The notes beneath the pieces were generated by a model, which was given only the letters and a program-made list of their open reading frames with translations, had not been told where the DNA came from and made no database searches. The translations under genes and the position numbers were made by a program. Of a DNA stretch of 48,264 bases, positions 8,392 to 16,441 are shown piece by piece. How positions within the stretch are numbered: the stretch's first letter is position 1; each line of letters opens with the position of its first letter. The DNA is from Flavihumibacter sp. CACIAM 22H1 (GTDB lineage: Bacteria; Bacteroidota; Bacteroidia; Chitinophagales; Chitinophagaceae), in the NCBI RefSeq assembly GCF_001601815.1, contig NZ_LUKG01000012.1, positions 16,470-64,733 on the forward strand. Reading direction: 5' to 3'.

Positions 8392-10737
8392 TTATTCTAT
8401 AATTCGAAGTTTCGCATAGTTCAGCATGATTTTCTTCTCGCCGTTATTTTCGAACTGAACGGTAGCGATAGGGTTGTGAGCGCTTCCCTCCATTTTTACT
8501 ACTTTTCCGAAGCCGAACTTCTGGTGTTCTACTTGCTGGCCTGCCTGCAAATGGGTAGTATCACTGGGTACAAAATCTGCAGAAGGAACATGTTCCACCA
8601 CTTTAGGGGTAGTTTTCGGTGGTACATAAGCCGGCACAGTATCTTTTCTTTTTGCAGGTGGGGGGCCATAGAGTTTTTCTGCCTGCTCACTGGCGCCATA
8701 TCCTCTCATCCGATCAAATGCACTGCCTTGTGCAAAACCTGCTCCCTGATTACGGATTCCTCCTCCCGCAAAACTGCGATCCAGGTATTGCTGGGGAATT
8801 TCATCAATAAACCGGCTGGGTTCATTCTGTTGTAATTGCCCGAATTTATACCGGGTATTGGCATAGGTGATCCAGAGTTTTTGCTTAGCGCGGGTAATTA
8901 CCACATAAAACAAGCGGCGTTCTTCTTCAAGCTCTTCCCGGGTATTAATGCTCATGGCATTGGGGAAAAGCATTTCTTCCAACCCAGCCGCAAACACAAC
9001 CGGAAATTCAAGCCCCTTGGCGGCATGAATGGTCATTAATTTAACCGTATCGGCATTGGGGTCTTTTTCATCCGCATCGGTTAGCAAAGTGATTTGTTGC
9101 AAGTAGGCCGCCAGTCCTTTATCTCCCACCTCACCTTCTTCATTGCTGGGGGTTTCTGTAAACTCCTTGATAGAGTTCAATAATTCCTGTACGTTTTCAT
9201 ACCGCTGCAGACCTTCCACTGTTTTATCATTGAACAGTTCTTTCACAATATTGGCCTGTTTACCTACATGAAATGCAACATCATAGGCATTTTTTACAGC
9301 AAGCATGGTTTGGCATCCTTTGATCATTGTAACAAATTGTTCAATGGCTTCCAGGGTACCCGCTTTAAAACCCGCTTGCGCGGCATTTTCCAGTACTTCC
9401 CACATGGTAATATTGTTGGTATTGGCAATTACCATTATTTTATCTATAGTGGTTTTGCCAATTCCCCGCACGGGATAATTGATGATACGTTTCAGTGCCT
9501 CTTCATCACGGCTATTTACGATCAGGCGCAGGTAAGCAACAAAATCCTTTATTTCCTTACGCGCATAAAAACTAACACCGCCATACATGGTGTAAGCAAT
9601 CCCCATTCTGCGCAGGCTTTCTTCAAAGGCACGGCTTTGCGCATTGGTGCGGTACAGGATGGCAAAATCACGGTTGCTGAAATGGTTTCGGAGCTTTTGT
9701 TCCTGGATGGTATCGGCCACAAACTTTCCCTCTTCATTGTCGCTCATGGTTCGAACCAGCCGAATTTTTTCTCCATCGCCGTTCTCTGTCCACAGCTCTT
9801 TCGGAATCTGGCCCTTATTGTTGTTGATCACCTCGTTGGCAACATTCAGAATGCTTTTGGTACTGCGGTAATTCTGTTCCAGCTTAATAACTTTTACATC
9901 ATCATAATCTTTCTGGAATTGCAGGATATTTTGAATGGTTGCTCCGCGGAAGGAATAAATAGACTGGGCGTCGTCTCCCACCACGCATACGTTTTCAAAA
10001 GCCGCACCCAGGAGTTTGATAATTTCGTATTGTGCAGGATTGGTATCCTGGTACTCATCGATCAGGATATACTTAAACTTATGCTGGTATTTATAAAGTG
10101 ATTCAGGAAAATTTTTCAATAACTCATACATTTTTATCAGCAGGTCATCGAAATCCATTGCCCCGTTTTTGAAACAGCGTTTTGCATAAGCCGCATAAAT
10201 CTGCGCAATTGCCGGCCTGTTGGAACGGTTATCTTCCTGTTGAATATAATAGTCCTGTGCATATTCACCCGGGCCGACCAATGCATTTTTTGCAGAACTG
10301 ATCCTGTTATAAACAATATTGGGTTTATAGAGTTTATCGTCGAGGTTCAATTCGTTGATGACTGTTTTTACCACGCTTTTGGCATCATCGGTATCATAGA
10401 TAGTAAAGGAATTAGGATACCCGAGGTGATGTGCTTCACTTCGTAAAATCCGGGCAAATACCGAGTGGAATGTACCCACATAAAGATTCCTTGCGTCGGC
10501 ATTGCCCAGGATTTTTTCAATCCGTTCTTTCATTTCCTTGGCCGCCTTATTGGTAAAAGTTAGTGCCAGGATATTAAAGGCATCAATGCGGTGATGCGCC
10601 ATCAGGTGCGCTATCCGGGTAGTCAGCACTTTGGTCTTTCCGCTTCCGGCCCCCGCTACAATCATCAGGGGGCCATCTTTATGTAACACAGCTTCCCGCT
10701 GCTGCTCGTTCAATCCGTTCAGGTATTCTTGCTTCAT
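8392..10737 (-). CDS. pcrA: UvrD/PcrA/Rep-type ATP-dependent 3'-5' DNA helicase (SF1)
   Basis: 781 residues from ATG 10737 (MKQEYLNGLNEQQREAVL). The frame extends to 10917, but that would overlap the neighbouring gene and the added residues look non-family. Superfamily 1A motifs are present in order: Q-motif LNEQQREAV, Walker A GAGSGKT (about 29-35), motif Ia LTFTNKAAKEM, Walker B LIDEYQDTNPAQY, motif III VVGDDAQSIYSFRGA, motif IV LEQNYRS, motif V MTIHAAKGLEFPVVF, motif VI EERRLFYVVITRAK. The C-terminal end (HQKFGFGKVVKMEGSAHNPIATVQFENNGEKKIM) is the Tudor-like RNA-polymerase-binding domain of PcrA/UvrD. Its role is unwinding in nucleotide excision and mismatch repair and removal of stalled complexes. 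It lies 70 bases downstream of the vWA gene on the same strand. Confidence 0.96.
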   Translation of the reverse strand: MKQEYLNGLNEQQREAVLHKDGPLMIVAGAGSGKTKVLTTRIAHLMAHHRIDAFNILALTFTNKAAKEMKERIEKILGNADARNLYVGTFHSVFARILRSEAHHLGYPNSFTIYDTDDAKSVVKTVINELNLDDKLYKPNIVYNRISSAKNALVGPGEYAQDYYIQQEDNRSNRPAIAQIYAAYAKRCFKNGAMDFDDLLIKMYELLKNFPESLYKYQHKFKYILIDEYQDTNPAQYEIIKLLGAAFENVCVVGDDAQSIYSFRGATIQNILQFQKDYDDVKVIKLEQNYRSTKSILNVANEVINNNKGQIPKELWTENGDGEKIRLVRTMSDNEEGKFVADTIQEQKLRNHFSNRDFAILYRTNAQSRAFEESLRRMGIAYTMYGGVSFYARKEIKDFVAYLRLIVNSRDEEALKRIINYPVRGIGKTTIDKIMVIANTNNITMWEVLENAAQAGFKAGTLEAIEQFVTMIKGCQTMLAVKNAYDVAFHVGKQANIVKELFNDKTVEGLQRYENVQELLNSIKEFTETPSNEEGEVGDKGLAAYLQQITLLTDADEKDPNADTVKLMTIHAAKGLEFPVVFAAGLEEMLFPNAMSINTREELEEERRLFYVVITRAKQKLWITYANTRYKFGQLQQNEPSRFIDEIPQQYLDRSFAGGGIRNQGAGFAQGSAFDRMRGYGASEQAEKLYGPPPAKRKDTVPAYVPPKTTPKVVEHVPSADFVPSDTTHLQAGQQVEHQKFGFGKVVKMEGSAHNPIATVQFENNGEKKIMLNYAKLRIIE

Positions 10738-10807
10738 CAAATTCGTACTGCCCTGGTTTAGACGTTCAGGTATTCCAGCGGCAAGCCTGCAAGTTACATA
10801 GAAATGG

Positions 10808-12013
10808 TTATTGGATTTGGATACCGGTTCTGCGTGCCTGGTTGCGGATAATTTTTTCGATTTCTGTAGCCAGCGTCTGATCGGATTGACCGGTTTTTTT
10901 GATTTTTTCAGCCGCAATAAATTTTTCCCGGTCTGCCTGAACTGCCTCCAATTCTTTCCGGATCTGATTGCGTTTGGCAGTTTGTTCCTCTATATAGGTC
11001 TTAAGTTCAGCTCTTGACTTATTTCTGATGGATTCCGGCAGCGTTTCTTTGTTTACTTTATTATAAAACTGCGGATCGGCTTCCTGGGCATCTACCAGGT
11101 CCCACTGTGTATTTTTGTAAAGGGACTTTTTTCCTTTTACAGCAACCCTGTCGGCGGCCACTTCCTTACTCATTGAATAATTCTGCGCATCTGCTTCTTC
11201 CTGTTTAGCCTTGCTTTCCCGGCCGAGTGAGCCGTATCCGACATAGGTAGTATTGAGCTGTTTGTTAAGTTCAAACAACCGGTCGTCATAGGGCGTGGCC
11301 ACCATGTCAATGGCTGCATCCGAATTGATATGGGTAAAGCTTCCATTGCCGCATTCTGCTCCCAGGTTCCAGTGCTCCTGCATTCCCTGCAGGCGGTCGC
11401 CACAATAAATCGTGTTTACGACCACTTTCTTTTGTTTAGCCAATGTACAGGCTTTGGTAAAGGGCAGGTTGCCTTGTAAAAAATCTTCATTTCCGGCAAT
11501 AAAAATTACTTTATAATGATCCGGCCCATCTTCCCATTTCAGTTCATTCAGGGAAGAATACATAACCTGTCCGCAATATTCATCCCCTCCCAGGGTAGAA
11601 AGCCGGAATAACTGGCGAGAAACTTCGTCGAGGTCAGTAGTAAACGGGGTAATCTGTTCTACATATCCTGCCGATGGTTTATTGGAAGAACGTCCGTACT
11701 CGTATAAGGCAATTTCAATTTTTGGGGTATAGCCATCGCAGCTCGATTTTCCTAAAATGCTGACCATATTCCAGAGTTGTGCTTTTGCCTGCGCAATCAA
11801 TCCGTCCATACTATTACTCACATCCAGCAAAATAGCCACCTGTATTTTTCTGGTAGGATGCGGTGGTAACGGATCGCTGGCAAGCGGCAAAACCTGGACC
11901 TGGGGCTTATTATCGCCCCGGGGCTTGTTTTTACTGATAGCGGTATAAATAATTCCGGAGCAGACGAACAGCCCTCCTGCCAGGAGGCTGGTTCTTAATA
12001 AGCGTGTTGGCAT
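10808..12013 (-). CDS. von Willebrand factor A (vWA) domain protein, membrane-anchored
   Basis: 401 residues. The N-terminus has a signal-anchor (LLRTSLLAGGLFVCSGIIYTAI) and a proline-rich stretch (LPLASDPLPPHPTRK). The vWA domain starts at KIQVAILLDVSNSMDG, with the metal-ion MIDAS signature DxSxS; the fold continues through EIALYEYGRSS, STLGGDEYCG and KVIFIAGNEDF. The usual aspartate at that last MIDAS position is asparagine here. After the domain, about 120 residues are charged and probably coiled-coil (TAKRNQIRKELEAVQADREKFIAAEKIKKTG). vWA proteins mediate metal-dependent protein interactions; the partner is unknown. It may share a transcript with the helicase gene. Confidence 0.88.
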   Translation of the reverse strand: MPTRLLRTSLLAGGLFVCSGIIYTAISKNKPRGDNKPQVQVLPLASDPLPPHPTRKIQVAILLDVSNSMDGLIAQAKAQLWNMVSILGKSSCDGYTPKIEIALYEYGRSSNKPSAGYVEQITPFTTDLDEVSRQLFRLSTLGGDEYCGQVMYSSLNELKWEDGPDHYKVIFIAGNEDFLQGNLPFTKACTLAKQKKVVVNTIYCGDRLQGMQEHWNLGAECGNGSFTHINSDAAIDMVATPYDDRLFELNKQLNTTYVGYGSLGRESKAKQEEADAQNYSMSKEVAADRVAVKGKKSLYKNTQWDLVDAQEADPQFYNKVNKETLPESIRNKSRAELKTYIEEQTAKRNQIRKELEAVQADREKFIAAEKIKKTGQSDQTLATEIEKIIRNQARRTGIQIQ

Positions 12014-12129
12014 GATGGTGGTTTTCGGATAAGATGAAGCGCTCCGATTTTTTTCATACCATACTTCAAGCCTTTACCGAAGTTTTAACAATCCGCTGAA
12101 CGCACCCGGTAGCAACCAGCCGGTAAATT

Positions 12130-14085
12130 TTAAAATGCGCCCAGTTCTGCCGCGGAAATATAATTGTCTTCAACGCTCGATTTCCCGATAAAGCGGAAAT
12201 ATCGGCAACTTACCGGAGCGGGAAGGGATATGACCTGTTCAATAGGGTTGGCTTTGATATTCGCAAATTCGCCGGAAGCTACTGATTTCCAGCTTTTTCC
12301 GTCGCTGCTAACCTGCCATTCGTATTGCCCTACTACTCCCCAGGAGCCGCCAACCCTTGGCAGATAAGTAAAGCCTTTAACGGTTTGCAAGCTTCCCATA
12401 TCAATTGTTATTTCCTGGGGAGCGGCCTTCATATCTTTTTCACTGTTCCAGGTATGCCAGATAGTGGAAGGATCATTATCAAATGCATGCAGGGCGGCCC
12501 CTTCCGGTAGTTTACTTTCTGCAGAAACGGCTACCAGCTTCCAGCTTTTTTTACTGAAGGCTCCCGGAACGGCTTTTCTTTCATAGGAAACCGGCGGTAG
12601 CTGATCCGGCTCTTTAAAAACCGCAATTTCGCTCAGTGCCAGCGCAACCGGCGATTCCACTACCCGGATCCTTATGGCTGTTGTACTGATAAATTCGGGA
12701 AGGCGGATAAGGCGATTTGCACCAATGCTGGTAGCGGTGGCTACTTCTTTCCAGTTCCCATCCGCTTTTACATCCAGTGCTATGCGTTCAACCCGTTGCC
12801 CCAGTTTAATATTTTCCCGAATCCGGACAATATTGAAGGTTACCGGTTTTTCCCATTGAAGTTGAACATCCGCCCTGGTAACACTGTCGTCCGTAGCCCA
12901 GTAAGAATAGCGGTCCTCATCAAGCAATTGCTTTGGCCCGAATTGATCCGCTGAGTTTCCACGAATATTGCTGGCCGTTACCTTGGCCTTGCTGGCAAGA
13001 TTTTCGGCAAAACAGGCTTTCAGCAACTGGCCGAATTTTGTTAACGACTCCACATCATTATCATGTAATAATCCCCGGGTATCGGGAGATAACCCCAGGT
13101 CCAGTCCGGCACCTCTTCCCACGCTCTTGAAATACAGGTCAAAAAGCTGCGCAGGGGTTTTAACCCGATGATCCTGTTCAGGGTGATAAAACCAACCCGG
13201 GCGAAGCGGCACATCGCACTCAGCAGGTTTCCAGAATTCGCCATTACGAGTTCCTTCCGGGGAAAGCCAGTATTTGAGCTCCCCGGGTGCCGCAACTGTT
13301 TTACCGTCTAATGGCTGTGGGGTAAAGGTGGCCCAGGAAGTTTCAGCTGCATGTCCCTCTTCATTTCCCACCCAACGAACATCTCCCATATCATTGAAGA
13401 TGACCGCACCAGGCTGGAGGTCTCGTACCATTTGCCAGGTGCTATCCCATCCGTAATAGGAGGTTCGATCGATGTTTCTTTTTTCCCGGGCACCGCCATA
13501 ATAGCCGTCTCCGCCATTGGCCCCGTCGAACCAGGTGATAAACAGGTTACCGTAATTGGTATATAATTCACGAAGTTGTTCCCGATAAGCCTTTACATAG
13601 TCATAGGATCCGTAAGCAGGAAAATTACGGTCCCAGGGTGAGCAATACACACCAAACTGCAGCCCCATTTTACGGGTAGCTGTTTCAAATTCCTTAACCA
13701 TATCACCCTGCCCGTTTTTCCAGGGACTCTTACTGATCGAATAGCTGGTGGTTTTGGTTGGCCACAGGGCAAAACCATCATGGTGCTTGGCAACGAGAAT
13801 AAGTCCCTTGAAGCCGCCGGCCGCCGCAGCTTTTACAATTTGGCTGGCATCAAATGCAGAAGGGTTGAAAATAGACGGATCGGCATCTCCATAACCCCAT
13901 TCCTTATTTTCAAATGTAGTTGGCGTAAAATGGATCAGCACATAGGATTCCAATTCCTGCCAATGCAATTGACGCTCCGTTGGTAATACCCCATAAGGTT
14001 GGGGTGGGGCAACTTTAGAAATTCCGGTGCAACTGGCAACTGCAAGTGAAATTCCAAGCAGGTATAAAAGACGGCCGATATTCAT
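12130..14085 (-). CDS. Alpha-L-fucosidase, GH29, with C-terminal discoidin (F5/8-type) domains
   Basis: 651 residues. A lipoprotein signal (LLGISLAVASCTG, lipobox Cys19) suggests surface or periplasmic anchoring. The GH29 barrel spans about residues 35-360: YVLIHFTPTTFENKEWGYGD, then LILVAKHHDGFALWPTKTT (substrate-binding histidines), GVYCSPWDRN, and NLFITWFDGANGG, whose Asp187 is at the position of the family's catalytic nucleophile. Two discoidin-like sandwiches follow (about 365-490 and 515-651), usually carbohydrate-binding. The reaction is release of alpha-L-fucose from glycans. The acid/base residue is not conserved in sequence across GH29, so I do not assign it. It stands alone, with the WYL-type regulator 99 bases upstream on the same strand. 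Confidence 0.94.
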   Translation of the reverse strand: MNIGRLLYLLGISLAVASCTGISKVAPPQPYGVLPTERQLHWQELESYVLIHFTPTTFENKEWGYGDADPSIFNPSAFDASQIVKAAAAGGFKGLILVAKHHDGFALWPTKTTSYSISKSPWKNGQGDMVKEFETATRKMGLQFGVYCSPWDRNFPAYGSYDYVKAYREQLRELYTNYGNLFITWFDGANGGDGYYGGAREKRNIDRTSYYGWDSTWQMVRDLQPGAVIFNDMGDVRWVGNEEGHAAETSWATFTPQPLDGKTVAAPGELKYWLSPEGTRNGEFWKPAECDVPLRPGWFYHPEQDHRVKTPAQLFDLYFKSVGRGAGLDLGLSPDTRGLLHDNDVESLTKFGQLLKACFAENLASKAKVTASNIRGNSADQFGPKQLLDEDRYSYWATDDSVTRADVQLQWEKPVTFNIVRIRENIKLGQRVERIALDVKADGNWKEVATATSIGANRLIRLPEFISTTAIRIRVVESPVALALSEIAVFKEPDQLPPVSYERKAVPGAFSKKSWKLVAVSAESKLPEGAALHAFDNDPSTIWHTWNSEKDMKAAPQEITIDMGSLQTVKGFTYLPRVGGSWGVVGQYEWQVSSDGKSWKSVASGEFANIKANPIEQVISLPAPVSCRYFRFIGKSSVEDNYISAAELGAF

Positions 14086-14184
14086 ATTCAGGGATTAGCT
14101 AACGAAATTCAACCATTCGGGTTAGGAAATTATCCTGCATTTCATCCGATGCTGCCTCTAAATTCACCGGCAACAGGCGCTATT

Positions 14185-14838
14185 TTATTTTTTACCGGAT
14201 TTTTCGGACGACCGGAATAACCGCAGCGCTTCTTTCAACTGAGGGGGTATTAAATCTGTTCCAGGTGCTTTTTCCTGTAATTCAAGGATTCTGCCCATGG
14301 TAATCTGGCGCCATTTTTCTTTTTTGGGTTGCCAGGCCAACAATATCCACTCCTCTTCCTCTTTTTTTATGGCCACCGGCAAAAGAGTATAGGATTTATT
14401 GTCTTCTCCTTTGTTTTGTTGCACGGTAATTTTCAATAAATGCCCTGTTTCAATGCCCTTTGCCAATACCTGCAACCATTCCGCGCCGGCTGTACCATCT
14501 GCCGGGCTTATAAATACAGCACTGGATTCGTCTGCACGCGTTTTTAAGCGGTCCAGCACAAACCCTGCTTCCAGCATCCACTTACAATAGCGGAAAAAAT
14601 TCCCCAATTGCACCCCCGGCATTTCATCCAGTACGTATTTATTGGAGCCGGCATCATAAGAAATTTGAATACCCAGGTCGGCCCGAAGAGATTCCAGTAA
14701 TCGCTGGAAGCTGCGCAAACTAAGGTCTGCCCCGGCGGCCTGTAAAGCAACCATTAATTCCTCCCGGTTGGCTCCCATGGACTGCTGCAGATGATGTACG
14801 AGGGTATAATAAGGCAGAATATAATCCCTTGGAGACAT
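14185..14838 (-). CDS. WYL-domain transcriptional regulator (DeoR-like HTH)
   Basis: 217 residues, short for the family. The N-terminal part has a winged-helix character (LSLRSFQRLLESLRADLGIQISYDAGSNKYVLDE, the typical recognition helix plus wing of WYL regulators). The C-terminal part (HLLKITVQQNKGEDNKSYTLLPVAIKKEEEEWILLAWQPKKEKWRQITMGRILEL) matches the WYL fold, with the WYL triad replaced by WIL. The C-terminal extension domain seen in longer WYL proteins is missing. It is divergent from the TspO-like gene; palindromes in the 101-base gap are candidate operators. Confidence 0.8.
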   Translation of the reverse strand: MSPRDYILPYYTLVHHLQQSMGANREELMVALQAAGADLSLRSFQRLLESLRADLGIQISYDAGSNKYVLDEMPGVQLGNFFRYCKWMLEAGFVLDRLKTRADESSAVFISPADGTAGAEWLQVLAKGIETGHLLKITVQQNKGEDNKSYTLLPVAIKKEEEEWILLAWQPKKEKWRQITMGRILELQEKAPGTDLIPPQLKEALRLFRSSEKSGKK

Positions 14839-14863
14839 GGTTTGGGTTTATCCTGAAATCTAA

Positions 14864-14908
14864 CCAAAATTTTGGAAACTAAAAATCAACCAGATGCCGG
14901 TCTGGTTG
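14864..14908. promoter_or_regulatory. Palindromes between WYL regulator and TspO-like genes (candidate operators)
   Basis: Two inverted repeats lie in the divergent gap: a perfect 12-bp palindrome CCAAAATTTTGG at 14864-14875, and CAACCAGA / TCTGGTTG (14887-14894 and 14901-14908) separated by 6 bases. Dyads of this size between a regulator and a divergent gene are typical operator positions. The second could also form an RNA hairpin in a tspO leader. No binding evidence exists. Confidence 0.35.
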
Positions 14909-14939
14909 TTGCAATAGCGAACCAATTAATTCTAACAGC

Positions 14940-15728
14940 ATGTCTGCTCCACTTAAAACCCGATCCATTGCCGCACTTCTTGCTATGGTAGCCGTATTGG
15001 TCGTTAATACAATGGCCGTATTATTACCCATTAATCAAATGAGTACCGGGGCCATCTCCGATCTGTATCCAAATTATTTTGTGCCAGCAGGCTTTACGTT
15101 TAGCATCTGGTCGGTTATTTATTTATTGCTGCTTTGCTTTTGCGGTTATGCGCTTTGGTTTTCATTTTCAAACCAACAGCAGTCAACGGTAAAGGAACTG
15201 CTACCTGGCCTGCTGATCCTTTTTTTATTAACCTGCCTTATCAATTGCAGCTGGATATTTTTATGGCATTACCTGCAAATAGAACTATCCCTGTTGGTAA
15301 TGCTTCTTTTTTTGCTGACGCTTATTGGCATCTATCGAAAGCTTGGTGAAAAAAATAATTCGCTGTCCCGCACTGCTTATTTTTTGCTGCAGGTTCCGTT
15401 TAGTGTTTACCTGGGCTGGATCAGTGTGGCAACCATTGCCAATACAACTGCTCTACTGGTTTCAATGGGGTGGGAAGGCGGATTTTTATCTCCGGTTAGC
15501 TGGGCAGCAATTATGATGGTGGTGGCTGTATTACTTGGCCTGTTCCTGCTTTTCAGCCGTAAGGACCTGGCTTACCCCCTGGTAATTACCTGGGCTTTGT
15601 ACGGAATTTATTTTAAACAGGGTGATCAGCCTTTGCTGGCCGGTGTTTCTGCAACCGGAATTGGCATACTGTTACTGGCACTGCTTTACCAGTTCTGGAA
15701 GGGCAGAAAAAAAAGTCCCGGGTTATAA
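14940..15728 (+). CDS. TspO/MBR-like tryptophan-rich sensory membrane protein
   Basis: 262 residues, very hydrophobic, with about seven to eight membrane segments. The N-terminal signature DLYPNYFVPAGFTFSIWSVIYLLL is the conserved opening of the tryptophan-rich sensory protein family related to TspO, found in long form (about 260 aa, against about 160 for classical TspO). TspO proteins bind porphyrins and cholesterol-like ligands; whether this longer branch does is not known to me. Its stop codon overlaps the convergent lipoprotein gene by 6 bases inside a terminator hairpin. Confidence 0.82.
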   Translation: MSAPLKTRSIAALLAMVAVLVVNTMAVLLPINQMSTGAISDLYPNYFVPAGFTFSIWSVIYLLLLCFCGYALWFSFSNQQQSTVKELLPGLLILFLLTCLINCSWIFLWHYLQIELSLLVMLLFLLTLIGIYRKLGEKNNSLSRTAYFLLQVPFSVYLGWISVATIANTTALLVSMGWEGGFLSPVSWAAIMMVVAVLLGLFLLFSRKDLAYPLVITWALYGIYFKQGDQPLLAGVSATGIGILLLALLYQFWKGRKKSPGL

Positions 15729-15740
15729 ACCCAGGACTTT
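15712..15740. terminator. Hairpin spanning two overlapping convergent stop codons
   Basis: Arms AAAGTCC-C-GGGTT (15712-15724) and AACCC-A-GGACTTT (15728-15740) surround a 3-base loop. The stop codons of the TspO-like gene (15726-15728) and the minus-strand lipoprotein gene (15723-15725) both lie in or next to the loop. On the minus strand the hairpin is followed by a run of eight T, so it should work best as the terminator of the lipoprotein gene; in the plus direction the following bases are only moderately T-rich. Confidence 0.7.
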
Positions 15741-16256
15741 CGCATCTACTGCATATTTTGTGGTGATACTGACGTTCAGATCTTCCGTAATAATTTTATC
15801 AGTAGTTAACCTGGTTTTAATGATATAGGTGCCTTTTTTGAGATAATCTGCCAGTTGTACATTATCTGATTTTAGCAATAATACCCCGTTGATATGGTCG
15901 GTAATATCTTTTTCGAAAGCAATTCTTTTTTCAGGTAACTGGTCGGCATCTATAAATACTTCAATATCTTTTAAAAAATCCCAGCTACGCCCTACCGGTA
16001 CGCTGATGACCATCCTGAATTCCTGTAAGGTTACTGATTCCAGCATGTCGGCCTTGGAATTGTTCATGGTTAGTTCGCGGCTTGCTTCAGAATAAATAGG
16101 TGGTGTATAAACATCATAGGGAAGCAGGGTGGCAGCACCGGCCTCAATTTTTAATTCTGTTCTATCAGTTACTGTAAACTGGGTTAGTTTATCAATTTTT
16201 TCGCAGGAGCCAAAACCAATACTGGCAAGGGCCAGAACCGCCATTATACGTTTCAT
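15723..16256 (-). CDS. Lipoprotein, unknown function
   Basis: 177 residues with a lipobox signal (MKRIMAVLALASIGFGSCEK, Cys18). The mature part looks beta-rich (TQFTVTDRTELKIEAGA, FRMVISVPVGRSWDFLKDIEVFIDADQLPEKRIAFEKD, GTYIIKTRLTTDKIITEDLNVSITTKYAVDAK), suggesting one or two immunoglobulin-like sandwiches. No catalytic motif is seen. It lies downstream of the metalloprotease gene's terminator, so it is probably its own unit, ended by the hairpin at 15712-15740. Confidence 0.75.
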   Translation of the reverse strand: MKRIMAVLALASIGFGSCEKIDKLTQFTVTDRTELKIEAGAATLLPYDVYTPPIYSEASRELTMNNSKADMLESVTLQEFRMVISVPVGRSWDFLKDIEVFIDADQLPEKRIAFEKDITDHINGVLLLKSDNVQLADYLKKGTYIIKTRLTTDKIITEDLNVSITTKYAVDAKVLGL

Positions 16257-16394
16257 GGGTAGGGATTTTCTATGCTCCTAACGGCCGCCTACCTGCTTTA
16301 GTGTTTGAAAACCCTTGTTCCTGCTGGTTTTTTCGACGAATGGACGTTGACACGAGGTTCCAAGCGCCACATCTAAGTGTTTACTATTAATAAA

Positions 16395-16423
16395 AATGCG
16401 GCCCGGGTTCACCGGGCCGCATT
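16395..16423 (-). terminator. Rho-independent terminator of the zinc metalloprotease gene
   Basis: A perfect 12-bp stem (AATGCGGCCCGG at 16395-16406, CCGGGCCGCATT at 16412-16423) with a 5-base loop. Read on the minus strand it lies 18 bases after the protease stop codon and is followed by a T-rich tract (TTTTATTAATAG). Confidence 0.88.
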
Positions 16424-16441
16424 GCAGTTCTTCCATAAAAA

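Noticed and set aside
9268-10101. 277-residue plus-strand open frame inside the helicase gene
   Set aside because: Fully antisense to conserved helicase motifs; a shadow frame with no family features. The same applies to 16964-17620 (antisense to the metalloprotease) and 40253-41074 (antisense to infB).
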